From JANYHH01 sp965249745 (GTDB lineage: Bacteria > Deinococcota > Deinococci > Deinococcales > JAAFIG01): 64,000 bases of DNA. This document shows, one piece after another, positions 17,730 to 26,115 of the stretch. Every line of letters starts with the position of its first letter. The stretch's first letter is position 1. A program made the translations under genes and the position numbers. A model generated the notes under the pieces. The model saw only the letters and a list, made by a program, of their open reading frames with translations. It was not told the DNA's origin and did not search any database. The stretch spans positions 186,001 through 250,000 of the forward strand of contig OZ252252.1 of NCBI GenBank assembly GCA_965249745.1, in the 5' to 3' direction.

Positions 17730-17962
17730 GCGCCCATTCTCAATCGTAATAGCGTGCTTGGCTAGCCCCAGGTTTGGAATTCCCCAATAAACTTCTTGCG
17801 AAACTTGAGGTATCACCCAAATCCAAGCCCTCCGGTAGCGGCGAATCTTGTCTTCACCCTGGAGCAAAAACAGTCTCTCGAAATCGTGCGTCCGGTGTGA
17901 TGGTGACTGAGATTTTTCGCAGGGGGTCTGATCAGAAACATAGTTGTGGCTTCGGGTGCAAG

Positions 17963-18010
17963 CTGGCTCGGTCAACTTCTGGCTCGGTCAAGTTCTGGCT
18001 CAGTCAACTT
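17963..18010. repeat. 16-bp tandem repeat, three units
   Basis: Three copies of CTGGCTCGGTCAACTT, with one or two changes, run head to tail at 17963-17978, 17979-17994 and 17995-18010. They overlap the stop codon of the DeoR-type gene on the minus strand, so the repeat covers its 3' end and the DNA just beyond. Confidence 0.75.
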
Positions 18011-18776
18011 CTGGCGCGGCCACCGTCACCGGCAAACCCTGCCCCGCCATCGCTGTGAGAAAATCTTTTGGCGCGTTCCAATCCGTGAGCAACAAGCTGA
18101 CCCTATCCGGCTCGGCGAAGCTGGATAGGGTCGCCCGTCCCAGTTTGCTCGAGTCCACGACCGCGATCACCCGGTCCACGGCGGCGATCATGGCGCGTTT
18201 GGTTTGCGCCTCCAAGTCATTCGGCGTGGTGTACCCGTGGCGCAGTGAGACGCCGGTAGCGCACATGAACGCCTTGTCCGCGTGGTACGTCTCCAAGGCG
18301 CGCACGGTGGCGGGTCCGATCAGCGCCATGCTGTGATGCCGCACCTGTCCGCCCAGCAGCAGAATCTCCCAGCCGGTATCGGCCAGTTCCAGCGCGATCG
18401 GCGTGGAATTGGTGATGACGTGCAGGTGGCGGAAGCGTTTCTTGATGACCCTGGCGAGCGTCTGGGTGGTGCTGCCTGCGTCCAGAATCAGCGAGTCGCC
18501 CTCTTCGATCAGCCTCAAAGCGGCCCCGGCAATCGCTTGCTTTTCCGCCTGTTGCAGGTAGACCTTCTCGCGGAATGACGGGTTGAATAGGCTGCGATGC
18601 GCCCAGGTCGCGCCGCCGTGCGTGCGATGCAGCAAGCCTCGAGTCTCGAGTTCGGAGAGGTCCTTGCGGATCGTCACCAGGGAGACCGTGAACTGCTGCG
18701 AGAGCGCTTCGACCGCGACGCTGCCGCGCTGCTCCAAGAGTTCGATGATCCGGCTGCGCCGCTGCTCAGTTGTCAT
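18000..18776 (-). CDS. DeoR-family repressor of the inositol operon
   Basis: A 258-residue regulator with an N-terminal winged helix (TVSLVTIRKDLSELETRGLLHRTHGGA, about residues 29-56) and a C-terminal sugar-phosphate-sensing DeoRC domain. The latter has the family blocks LDAGSTT and ITNS. It starts 5 bp after the stop of iolB, so it is the last gene of the iol operon. By analogy with IolR it probably senses a phosphorylated inositol intermediate and represses the operon. The paired GAAACGAAA repeats at 24983-25002 are a candidate operator. Assignment to iol control rests on position. Confidence 0.85.
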   Translation of the reverse strand: MTTEQRRSRIIELLEQRGSVAVEALSQQFTVSLVTIRKDLSELETRGLLHRTHGGATWAHRSLFNPSFREKVYLQQAEKQAIAGAALRLIEEGDSLILDAGSTTQTLARVIKKRFRHLHVITNSTPIALELADTGWEILLLGGQVRHHSMALIGPATVRALETYHADKAFMCATGVSLRHGYTTPNDLEAQTKRAMIAAVDRVIAVVDSSKLGRATLSSFAEPDRVSLLLTDWNAPKDFLTAMAGQGLPVTVAAPEVD

Positions 18777-18781
18777 ACAGA

Positions 18782-19630
18782 TCAGCCGTCATGCGGGTCG
18801 GGTTTGGCGGTCAACGAATGGAGGTCAAACGGTTTCCCCGCCCAATCCTGCCGCATCCAGCCCCAACTCGGGTCGTCCACGGGCGGCGTACCTCGAGCCT
18901 CATGGAGTGCTTCACCAGCCATGTAATTCAGGTAGTAAACGTTGCTGCCGGGCGGCGCGGCGACCGGGTGATACCCCTTGGGGGCCAGGATCAGATCGCC
19001 GTCCCGTGCCAACAACAACTCGTCCAGCCCGTCCTCCGGGCTGTAGTTGCGATGAACCGCCCAGCCCGTATCCGCAGGCTCGAGGCGGTAGTAATAGCTT
19101 TCCTCGATGTACAGAGAGTTCATGCGTCCGTCGTGGCGGTGCGGCGGCCAGCCGGACCAGAACCCGGACGGCGTGTAGACCTCGTAGAGCAGCAGTCGCT
19201 CGGCGGGGAGATTCGCCCCGAGGATGTGGTTGACGCGCCGCGTCGCGTTCGCGCCGCCGCGCAACTCGGACCGCATTTCCGCAGGCTGAAACAACCGCAG
19301 CGGATATTTGCCCTCGGCGGGCGCACCGCCGAGGGAGAACTCGAAGTCCGTCTCGGCTCGCACGGTAAAGCCTGATCCGGGCGGCAGGTACAGAACGGCT
19401 GGCATCTCCAAAAACACGCCGCGCCTCGAGAGTTGAAATTCCGTGTCTCCAACAGTTATAACCGCCTTGCCGCCCAGTGGTACCATCGCCAGCTCGAGAC
19501 CCGCCGATTCCCCGGCGAACCTGTCACCGGTTTTGAGGCGATGCACCGCGAAGCTCAGGTACTTCCAGCCCGCCGTGTTAGGCGTGACCGACACCGACGT
19601 GCCACCTGCGACCGGCTTGAAGTGATTCAT
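18782..19630 (-). CDS. iolB: 5-deoxy-glucuronate isomerase
   Basis: IolB converts 5-deoxy-D-glucuronate to 2-deoxy-5-keto-gluconate in myo-inositol breakdown. The protein has 282 residues, normal for the family, and a double-cupin build. The second cupin carries the metal-binding block SGFWSGWPPHRHD and, further on, EESYYYRLEP. The C-terminal part (KGYHPVAAPPGSNVYYLNYMA) is characteristic. The start codon overlaps the iolG stop (ATGA). The DeoR gene follows after 5 bp. Confidence 0.93.
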   Translation of the reverse strand: MNHFKPVAGGTSVSVTPNTAGWKYLSFAVHRLKTGDRFAGESAGLELAMVPLGGKAVITVGDTEFQLSRRGVFLEMPAVLYLPPGSGFTVRAETDFEFSLGGAPAEGKYPLRLFQPAEMRSELRGGANATRRVNHILGANLPAERLLLYEVYTPSGFWSGWPPHRHDGRMNSLYIEESYYYRLEPADTGWAVHRNYSPEDGLDELLLARDGDLILAPKGYHPVAAPPGSNVYYLNYMAGEALHEARGTPPVDDPSWGWMRQDWAGKPFDLHSLTAKPDPHDG

Positions 19631-20646
19631 CGCAGCTCCGCTATTTGCAGTTCCTCGAGACGCACGGCGCGTTTCTCGTGCAGGCTGCGCGTCATCGCCA
19701 GTGCGATTCGCAACGATTCAACTGCGTCCTTCGTGCCCGGTGTCGGTTTCGTGCCCGCCTCCAAAGACCCAAAAAACGCTTCCATCTCGAGCCGATACGC
19801 GTCTATGAAGCGGTCCATGAAGAAGTAATAGTGATCGCTGCTGACGCCATTTTCTCCAAACTGCCAGATCGGGGTTTTCGGCGTGGCATCAACTACCAGC
19901 TTGCCCTTGGAACCGAAGACTTCGCTCCGCACGTCGTACCCGTAAACCGCCCGCCGGGAGTTCTCCATAACGCCCAGGGTTCCGTTCTCAAAGCGCAGCA
20001 AACTCGTCACGGTGTCGGCGTCACCGATCTCACCGATTTGCGGGTCCACCCGGACCGCGCCCCAGACGCTGACCTCCTCGACTTCACCGACCAAAAACCG
20101 CGCCACGTCAATGTCGTGAATCGCCTGATCGCAAAAGATGCCGCCGGAAATCTTCAGGTACTCGAGCGGCGGCGGCGCGGGGTCGCGTCCCACGGCCCGG
20201 AATTGCTCCAACTGTCCGAGCGCCCCGGATTCGATGCGACGCTTGGCGTCGGCGAAGGCCACGTCGTAGCGGCGCTGAAAGCCAATCTGGAACGGAATCC
20301 CGGTCTCGTCCACGAGCGCCATGACGCGCAACGTTTCTGATAAGTCCAGGGCAATCGGTTTCTCGCAAAACACGGCTTTGCCCGCCCGCGCCGCCAGCTC
20401 GGTGAACGGCGCGTGGGTCGGTGTCGGCGTGCAGATCAGCACGACTTCTACCGCCTGGTCAGCGATGGCGTCCTCTGGATTCGCGTAAACCCGCTCCGCG
20501 CCTGAGAGCGCCTTCGCCCGTTCCGCCGCCTTGAGGTTTGGATCGGCGACCGCCACGACCCGCGCTTGCGGAATCCCAGCCAAGTTGCGGGCGTGCTCCA
20601 TCCCCATCCGTCCAGCGCCCAGCAGAGCGACCCCAAAGCTTTTCAT
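19627..20646 (-). CDS. iolG: Inositol 2-dehydrogenase
   Basis: An NAD-dependent Gfo/Idh/MocA-family dehydrogenase of 339 residues that opens the pathway by oxidising myo-inositol to scyllo-inosose. The Rossmann motif LLGAGRMG is at residues 9-16, the EKP block (FCEKPIALD) at about 95-103, and the catalytic GGIFCDQAIHDID at about 167-179 contains the His-Asp pair. An AAGGGGAAC Shine-Dalgarno sequence precedes the ATG. It overlaps iolB by 4 bp and lies 201 bp after the end of iolC. Confidence 0.88.
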   Translation of the reverse strand: MKSFGVALLGAGRMGMEHARNLAGIPQARVVAVADPNLKAAERAKALSGAERVYANPEDAIADQAVEVVLICTPTPTHAPFTELAARAGKAVFCEKPIALDLSETLRVMALVDETGIPFQIGFQRRYDVAFADAKRRIESGALGQLEQFRAVGRDPAPPPLEYLKISGGIFCDQAIHDIDVARFLVGEVEEVSVWGAVRVDPQIGEIGDADTVTSLLRFENGTLGVMENSRRAVYGYDVRSEVFGSKGKLVVDATPKTPIWQFGENGVSSDHYYFFMDRFIDAYRLEMEAFFGSLEAGTKPTPGTKDAVESLRIALAMTRSLHEKRAVRLEELQIAELR

Positions 20647-20847
20647 AGTGTTCCCCTTGGACTGTTTCTTTGACTCGAGACTTTGATGCTTGCACGAATT
20701 AGATTCGCTATTTTCCCATCCAACCAGCTTGCGCTCGAGTCTCCTACAACTCGTAAGGGCAGGTTCCAGAAAACGCTACTCGAGGACAGCCCGAACCGGA
20801 CCGCTCGAGCCAGAACATAGAATCACCTCGAGACTTAATGACGCGCA

Positions 20848-21984
20848 TCAAAATCCACCATGCTCAGCGATGAACTCCAAGGCTTCTGCCAGGTACGGTG
20901 TGAAATCGGCGCAGCCAATCCGAGTCACGACGATGGCTCCGCACGCGTTCCCGATACGAGCGCTCTTGTACCAGTCCCAACCCTGGGCGCGTCCGTAAAT
21001 CAACCCCGCCGCGAACGCATCCCCCGCCCCGAGGACGCTCAGCACCTCGACCGCAAAGCCCGGCACGCGCAAAATGTTGTCGGGCAGGTACACGTCCGCC
21101 CCTCGAGCGCCGCGCTTGACGACCAGCGCCCTCGAGCCTCGAGCCAGCAGCGCCGCAATGTTGGCTTCGGTGTCACCGCGAATCTCCGGGGCGGTGATCT
21201 GACTGTTGAGAATCGTGATGTCCTCGGGGCGTTGCAGCATGGCGGCGTTGATCTCCTCCTCCGTACCTATAGCCACATCCACCATCGGCAGCAGGGCGCG
21301 AATATTGACCCCGAAGGCTCGAGGGTCGTGCCATTGATCGGCGCGAAAATCCAGGTCCAGGTAGACCGTCAGGCCCGCCGATCTGGCGCGTTCCACGGCG
21401 CTCAGCGCGGCGCTCCGGCTGGGTTCCTTGGCGAACGCCGATCCCGAAACCTCGAGCGCCAGGGCAGATTCAATCGGAGTGTTCAGCACGTCGTCTATAC
21501 CGAGCTGAACGTCAGCGGCGTTGTCGCGGTAGAAGGTGATTGGAAACGAGTCCGGCGGCTCGATGCCCAGCACCACGGCGCTCGAGCGTGCGCCGGGTTT
21601 GATCGGGATGAAGCGCGTGTCCACCCCTTCGCGGCGCAGGCGTTCGGTGATGAACTCGCCGACCTTATCGGCTCCGACGGCCGTCAGCAAGGCGGTTTTT
21701 AGCCCCAGGCGCTGTGCGCCGACAGCGATGTTGAGTGGACTGCCGCCGATGTACGCGCCGAAACTGCCGATGTCCGGGAACGCCGCGCCAATGTCTTGCG
21801 AGTACAGGTCTATGCTCGAGCGGCCCAGGGTGATGAGGTCGAACGCAGGCGGCGTTTCCAGCAGCGCGGTCTCGAGTTCGGGCAGCTCGAGGGGCAGTGT
21901 TTCAACCCGCTCGAGCCGGTCTGACGCTGACAGCTCTGAATCTGGCTCGAGGGTGACGGTCTCCTGCGAATCTGCCGGGTTCAT
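20848..21984 (-). CDS. iolC: 5-dehydro-2-deoxygluconokinase
   Basis: A PfkB/ribokinase-type sugar kinase of 378 residues that phosphorylates 2-deoxy-5-keto-gluconate. The N-terminal PfkB motif region (GGSPLNIAVGAQRLGL) and the C-terminal ATP and catalytic motif VLGAGDAFAAGLIYG are intact. About 48 extra residues at the N-terminus (acidic, Glu/Leu-rich) precede the usual start FDLITLGRSSIDLY; they look non-catalytic. The ATG overlaps the iolE stop (ATGA). It is part of the iol operon. Confidence 0.9.
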   Translation of the reverse strand: MNPADSQETVTLEPDSELSASDRLERVETLPLELPELETALLETPPAFDLITLGRSSIDLYSQDIGAAFPDIGSFGAYIGGSPLNIAVGAQRLGLKTALLTAVGADKVGEFITERLRREGVDTRFIPIKPGARSSAVVLGIEPPDSFPITFYRDNAADVQLGIDDVLNTPIESALALEVSGSAFAKEPSRSAALSAVERARSAGLTVYLDLDFRADQWHDPRAFGVNIRALLPMVDVAIGTEEEINAAMLQRPEDITILNSQITAPEIRGDTEANIAALLARGSRALVVKRGARGADVYLPDNILRVPGFAVEVLSVLGAGDAFAAGLIYGRAQGWDWYKSARIGNACGAIVVTRIGCADFTPYLAEALEFIAEHGGF

Positions 21985-22910
21985 AGGCCGGTGACGGCTC
22001 GCAGGTGGTCGCGGTTGTGGCGGGCGCTTTCTTCAGGGTTGCCCATGCCGGGCAGCACGTCCTGCTCCACGGTGATCCAACCGTTATAGCCTTGCTGCAC
22101 CAGCTTCCCGGTGACCATGCCAAAGTCCACGCTGCCGCGTCCCAGTTCGCAGAAGACGCCCTCTGAGATGGCTTGTTTGTAATTCAGTTCTTCCTCGCGG
22201 ACGCGTTCTGCGACGGTCGGATTGCAGTCCTTGAAATGCACCAGCCCAATCCGTTCCTTGAACAGCTCCAATCCGTCCAGCACCAACTCGCCGTGCGTGC
22301 TGCCAGTACCGAACAGGTAATGCCCGGTGTCGAAGCACAGGTCAATCAGGCTCGAGTCGGTCAGGGATAAAAACTCTTCTATTTCCCACGGTGCTTCGAC
22401 GTACCCGCCGCAGTGATGATGGAACACGGTTCGCAGTCCGGTCTCACTCAGCACCGCCCTGGCGATTCGTTCCGCGCCAGCGGCGAAGGTCTTCCAGTCA
22501 GCGGCCGACAGACTCAGCTCCGGCGTGATCCGTCCGGCGTGCTCGAAGCGGGGCGCGTCGCGGCTGTGTTCGTCGGCCAGCATCAGCGTCGGTTGCGTGT
22601 CCGCGTCGCCCACGTCTGCGACGCTTTTCAACAGCCGAGCCGTCCGTAAGACTCGAGCCTCGCCCTCCGCGTGGGCGGCCGCGTCGCGCAGGTAGACGCC
22701 CTCATAGGCGCTCAGCATCGTCAAGCCCCGGCTGGTCAGCGCCTCGCGCAGCTCATCGGGATCGGTCGGCATGTAACCGTAATCGCCCAGTTCCGTGCCG
22801 GTGTAGCCAGTCGCCTTCAATTCGTCCAGCATCTGCGCGTAGCCGACGCCCTGACCCCAGCCCTCAATCGTGCCCCACGAACACGGCGCGTTGCCGAAAC
22901 GAATGCTCAC
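21981..22910 (-). CDS. iolE: Myo-inosose-2 dehydratase
   Basis: A xylose-isomerase-like TIM barrel of 309 residues that dehydrates scyllo-inosose to the trihydroxycyclohexane-dione. The N-terminal FGNAPCSWGTIEGWGQG is a clear IolE signature. Metal-binding residues occur in CFDTGHYLFGTG and HFKDCNP, and the last block is ITVEQDVLPG. The GTG at 22910 was chosen because a strong GGAGGTGG Shine-Dalgarno sequence lies just upstream; a longer frame adds about 62 unconserved residues. It overlaps iolC by 4 bp. Confidence 0.92.
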   Translation of the reverse strand: MSIRFGNAPCSWGTIEGWGQGVGYAQMLDELKATGYTGTELGDYGYMPTDPDELREALTSRGLTMLSAYEGVYLRDAAAHAEGEARVLRTARLLKSVADVGDADTQPTLMLADEHSRDAPRFEHAGRITPELSLSAADWKTFAAGAERIARAVLSETGLRTVFHHHCGGYVEAPWEIEEFLSLTDSSLIDLCFDTGHYLFGTGSTHGELVLDGLELFKERIGLVHFKDCNPTVAERVREEELNYKQAISEGVFCELGRGSVDFGMVTGKLVQQGYNGWITVEQDVLPGMGNPEESARHNRDHLRAVTGL

Positions 22911-22996
22911 AAGCCACCTCCGGCGGTGCGTCTCAAAAATTCGCATCTCATAGCCGCTGCACCCTGACACTCGCACCGAAATTGCCGTTTCATCAT

Positions 22997-24874
22997 TCAA
23001 TACACCCGCCTTTGCTTTTTCAGTGCCAGTTCGTACTCCTTGCGCGCCCGCCTGACCCGCGACCGCCCGGAAACCTGGGCCACGGGCACGTCCCACCAAC
23101 TCTCATACCCTGGCACGCGGTCCTCTAGACTGACCGGCACGACGATCACTCTCACCCCTCGAGTCTGCCGCGATTCTTGTAGCGCGGTCTCGAGTTCCGC
23201 GTAGGTCTGTGGGTTCCAGGCGGTCGCACCGAGGCTGGCGGCGTGCGCCGCGAAATCCACGATGATCTGAGGGCCGTCGGTGCGATTGGATTTTCTATCT
23301 CGAGCGCGGAGTTCGTTGTTGAAGCTCGGTGAACCGGTTGAGATCTGCAACCCGCGAATCGAGCCGTAGGCTCTGTTATCCAGCAGCATGATCGTGAAGT
23401 CTATGTGTTCCGCGACGGCCGTCACGATTTCCGAGTTCATCAATAAATACGTGCCGTCCCCGACGAAGACCACGACCTCGCGCGTCGGTTCTGCCATCTT
23501 CACGCCCAGCCCGGCGGGAATTTCGTAGCCCATGCAGCTAAAGCCGTACTCGAGGTGGTACGCCTTTGGGTCGGTCGGACGCCAGAGTTTTAACAGGTCT
23601 CCCGGCAGGCTGCCCGCCGCGCAGATCACGGTCGCCTCCCCGCCGAAGGCTTCGTTGGTGAGTCCGATCACCTCCGCCTGCGCCATTTCTTTTTTCTTAG
23701 GTTGCGGCTGGCGCAACTTCGTCACAGTGTTGTCCCACTCGAGTTTCAGCCGCGCAATCTCTTTGCGGTAACCACCAGAAGTTCCCTTGAAGCCTGTCAG
23801 CGCCTCACTCAGCGCCTCGAGTCCACGCCTCGCATCGCAGGTCAAGGTGGCTCCACGCAATTTGCTCGAGTCGAACGCGCTAATGTTCAGTCCGACGAAA
23901 CGCACGTCCGGGTGTTGAAAGGCGGTTTTGGAGGCGGTCGTGAAATCCGCCAATCGCGTGCCGACGGCGATCACCAAGTCCGCCGATGTCGCCAATCGGT
24001 TGGCCGCCGTGCCACCGTTAGAACCGATTGCACCGACGTTCAGCGCGTGATCCCAGGACAGCGCACCCTTGCCGCCCTGCGTTTCCGCCACGGGCAGCCC
24101 GAGCGCTTCGGCGAAGGCCGCCAGTTGGCTCGAGGCGGCGCTGTAAATCGTGCCGCCGCCGGTTACGACGAGCGGACGCTTGGCTTGCCGAACTAGCGCC
24201 ACCGTTTCTGACAGCGCCTCGGAGTCTGGCACGGGGCGACGCACGCGCCAAACGCGCTCGCGGAAGAATTCTACCGGGAAATCGTAGGCTTCGGTTTGCA
24301 CGTCTTCCGGCAGTGAAACCGTGACCGCGCCGGTGCCAGCCGGGTCAGCCAGCACCCGGATTGCTTCAGGCAGCGCGGACAGGAGTTGTTCGGCGCGGCT
24401 AATCCGGGTGAAGAATCGGCTGACCGGGCGGAAACAGTCGTTGACGCTCGAGTCGTGTTCTATCGGATGCTCCAACTGTTGCAGCACCGGGTCGGGCAGG
24501 CGATTGGCGAAATAATCCGATGGTAGCAGCAGCACCGGGACGCGGTTGACGGTCGCGGTCGCGGCGGCGGTCAGCATGTTCAGCGATCCCGGTCCGACGC
24601 TGGCGGTGCAGGCGAAGGCTTGCAGGCGGTTCGTGTGCTTGGCGAAGGCGGCGGCCGCGTGAACCATGCTCTGCTCGTTCTGCGGGCGGTAGGTCGGCAA
24701 ATCCGCCGCGCCGCCGTACTCCTCTAGAGCCTGTCCCAACCCGGAGACATTACCGTGTCCGAAGATCGCCCAGACGCCGGGGATCAGGCGTTGCCGCACC
24801 CCGTCGCGTTCAGAGAATTGCGCTGCCAGAAACTTGACGAGCGCCTGCGCCACGGTCAGGCGTTCAAAAGCCAT
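22997..24874 (-). CDS. iolD: 3D-(3,5/4)-trihydroxycyclohexane-1,2-dione hydrolase
   Basis: A thiamine-diphosphate enzyme of 625 residues that opens the inositol ring to 5-deoxy-glucuronate. The three domains of the acetolactate-synthase fold are visible: an N-terminal Pyr domain (VGPGSLNMLTAAATATVNRVP), a central domain, and a C-terminal PP domain. The last holds the diphosphate-binding GDGTYLLMNSE block (about 465-475) and MGYEIPAGLG. It is the first gene of the iol operon, 122 bp from the promoter at 24952-24980. Downstream genes follow on the same strand. Confidence 0.93.
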   Translation of the reverse strand: MAFERLTVAQALVKFLAAQFSERDGVRQRLIPGVWAIFGHGNVSGLGQALEEYGGAADLPTYRPQNEQSMVHAAAAFAKHTNRLQAFACTASVGPGSLNMLTAAATATVNRVPVLLLPSDYFANRLPDPVLQQLEHPIEHDSSVNDCFRPVSRFFTRISRAEQLLSALPEAIRVLADPAGTGAVTVSLPEDVQTEAYDFPVEFFRERVWRVRRPVPDSEALSETVALVRQAKRPLVVTGGGTIYSAASSQLAAFAEALGLPVAETQGGKGALSWDHALNVGAIGSNGGTAANRLATSADLVIAVGTRLADFTTASKTAFQHPDVRFVGLNISAFDSSKLRGATLTCDARRGLEALSEALTGFKGTSGGYRKEIARLKLEWDNTVTKLRQPQPKKKEMAQAEVIGLTNEAFGGEATVICAAGSLPGDLLKLWRPTDPKAYHLEYGFSCMGYEIPAGLGVKMAEPTREVVVFVGDGTYLLMNSEIVTAVAEHIDFTIMLLDNRAYGSIRGLQISTGSPSFNNELRARDRKSNRTDGPQIIVDFAAHAASLGATAWNPQTYAELETALQESRQTRGVRVIVVPVSLEDRVPGYESWWDVPVAQVSGRSRVRRARKEYELALKKQRRVY

Positions 24875-24951
24875 ATAACTCGATTAGCTTCGTGAGAGCC
24901 AGCGGGAGAGCGGCTCGAGACGGGTGTGAGATTGGTTTTGGCACGAGGCTG

Positions 24952-25003
24952 ATTGTAGAAGCGTAGGTTTTGCTTGTCAATTGAAACGAAACAGAAACGA
25001 AAG
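24952..25003 (-). promoter_or_regulatory. iol operon promoter with paired GAAACGAAA repeats
   Basis: On the minus strand TTGACA, a 17-bp spacer and TACAAT (24957-24952) make an almost perfect housekeeping promoter. Immediately upstream of the -35, two direct GAAACGAAA copies (24983-24991 and 24994-25002) are spaced 11 bp apart, one helical turn. TTTCGTTTC-like direct repeats are typical of DeoR-family operators, so this is the likely target of the DeoR-type gene at 18000. Confidence 0.65.
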
Positions 25004-25079
25004 CCCGTGGGATTCGGCTCGAGGTTAAAGTGCTCGGTTCCTAGCCGATAGCCCAAACATTCCTCGAGCCACCAGCCCT

Positions 25080-25505
25080 CTACTTCCCTTGCACCGCGAA
25101 CCGATAGCCGCAGTGTTTGCAGACGTGGGCCGCGCTTTTGACTTCCTCGGCGCAATCTGGACAGAGCTTCGCGCCTCGAGTCCGACGCCCCAAGGTGGTT
25201 CCGCGTAGGAGCGAACCGAAAAGCGGGAGAATCACGACCACCAGCACCAGCAGTCCCAGCTCGAGGTTGGCGTCCGGCACGAGGCTGTACCAGAGCAACC
25301 CGCCAACGGCCACGCCCACCCAGCCGCCGACCCGTTCGCCGAGCAAGTTGCGGCCGAAGGCGCTGAAGGCAGCCGCCCAGACCGCGAACCAGAACAGCCG
25401 ACTTCCGAACAGCGGGCGGAGCGGTTCTGGGATCGGGTTGAGGCGCTGCAAGCCGTCCAGAACGGTTTTCCAACCGTTCTGAATCGCCGTCTGAATCGGA
25501 TTCAT
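25080..25505 (-). CDS. Membrane protein with C-terminal zinc ribbon
   Basis: A 141-residue protein with about three predicted membrane helices in the first 100 residues (for example LFWFAVWAAAFSAFG and LLVLVVVILPLFG) and a C-terminal CPDC...CKHC zinc ribbon at about residues 115-133. No function can be assigned; such zinc-ribbon membrane proteins are often uncharacterised. Its start sits in a 26-bp tandem repeat that duplicates the ribosome-binding site and start codon. It is coupled to the gene at 25554. Confidence 0.65.
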   Translation of the reverse strand: MNPIQTAIQNGWKTVLDGLQRLNPIPEPLRPLFGSRLFWFAVWAAAFSAFGRNLLGERVGGWVGVAVGGLLWYSLVPDANLELGLLVLVVVILPLFGSLLRGTTLGRRTRGAKLCPDCAEEVKSAAHVCKHCGYRFAVQGK

Positions 25506-25568
25506 GACACGACCTCCCGGATCGGATTCATGACACGACCTCCCGGATCGGATTCATGACACGACCTC
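25502..25568 (-). repeat. 26-bp tandem repeat duplicating a stop/start junction
   Basis: The unit contains a GGGAGGTCGTGTCATGA junction and is repeated with a 26-bp period: starts at 25557, 25531 and 25505. Because 26 is not a multiple of three, each ATG opens a nine-codon mini-frame (MNPIREVVS) that ends on the next ATGA overlap. Two mini-frames therefore sit between the gene at 25554 and the one at 25080. Confidence 0.8.
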
Positions 25569-25832
25569 GAAGGCTTTGGACTCCAAAAGCGGCATCTTCA
25601 AGTCACCCATCTGATTGTCCAAGCGCTGACATTCATCGGCTGAGACAACTTGCCAGGCGCTCAGGCTCTGCCAGTGAATCACCGCGATCACCGCGTTTTC
25701 CTCGAGCCAGATTTCTTTTTTGATAAAGCCCGGAACTCGGCTCAATGCCCCGGTCCACACGACGGCGTCTCGTTCTAGGAAGGCTTGGCGCTTGGTTTCG
25801 GGAACCGCGAATTTCAACCACTCCACGACCAT
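25554..25832 (-). CDS. TIGR03792-type dimeric alpha-beta barrel protein
   Basis: A 92-residue protein that fits the ferredoxin-like dimeric alpha-beta barrel group catalogued as TIGR03792. It begins VVEWLKFAVPETKRQAFLER, contains VPGFIKKEIWL and an AVIHWQSLSAWQ strand. Homologues are best known from cyanobacteria; no activity is established, though the fold is shared with monooxygenases and stress proteins. Its stop overlaps an ATG (TCATGA) at the start of a tandem-repeated junction leading to the downstream zinc-ribbon gene. Confidence 0.7.
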   Translation of the reverse strand: MVVEWLKFAVPETKRQAFLERDAVVWTGALSRVPGFIKKEIWLEENAVIAVIHWQSLSAWQVVSADECQRLDNQMGDLKMPLLESKAFEVVS

Positions 25833-25985
25833 AAACCCAGCCTAGCAGTCTCTTGAGGCGGACGAATTGCGATACCTCTGATGGTTGATACGACTGGCAG
25901 AGGCACAAACTCGTTTTCAGCAAAGATTGCAGCTCGAGCTACGGTTTTTCGGCTTTTGTCCTGACGATTTACGAATTTTGTGCTC

Positions 25986-26062
25986 ATTTTGACAAAATGT
26001 CACAATGAATTGTGCAAGTGATCTATTTTTGCTTGACACTCGGAAAAGGCTCGAGTTAGATT
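25986..26062 (+). promoter_or_regulatory. Promoter with two palindromes upstream of the ABC operon
   Basis: TTGACA (26033-26038) and TTAGAT (26056-26061), with a 17-bp spacer that contains CTCGAG, form a promoter about 55 bp before the ATPase gene. Just upstream are two palindromes: ATTTTG-A-CAAAAT (25986-25998) and CACAAT-GA-ATTGTG (26001-26014). They are candidate operators for an unidentified regulator. Confidence 0.55.
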
Positions 26063-26115
26063 GACAGTCTGATTGACCGCCCACCACTGCACGTTTCTCC
26101 CATTCGAGGCTGACC

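Noticed and set aside
25833..26115. TPP riboswitch before the THI5-like transporter operon
   Set aside because: The conserved CUGAGA and ACCUGA blocks are not found; only a promoter and two palindromes are present.
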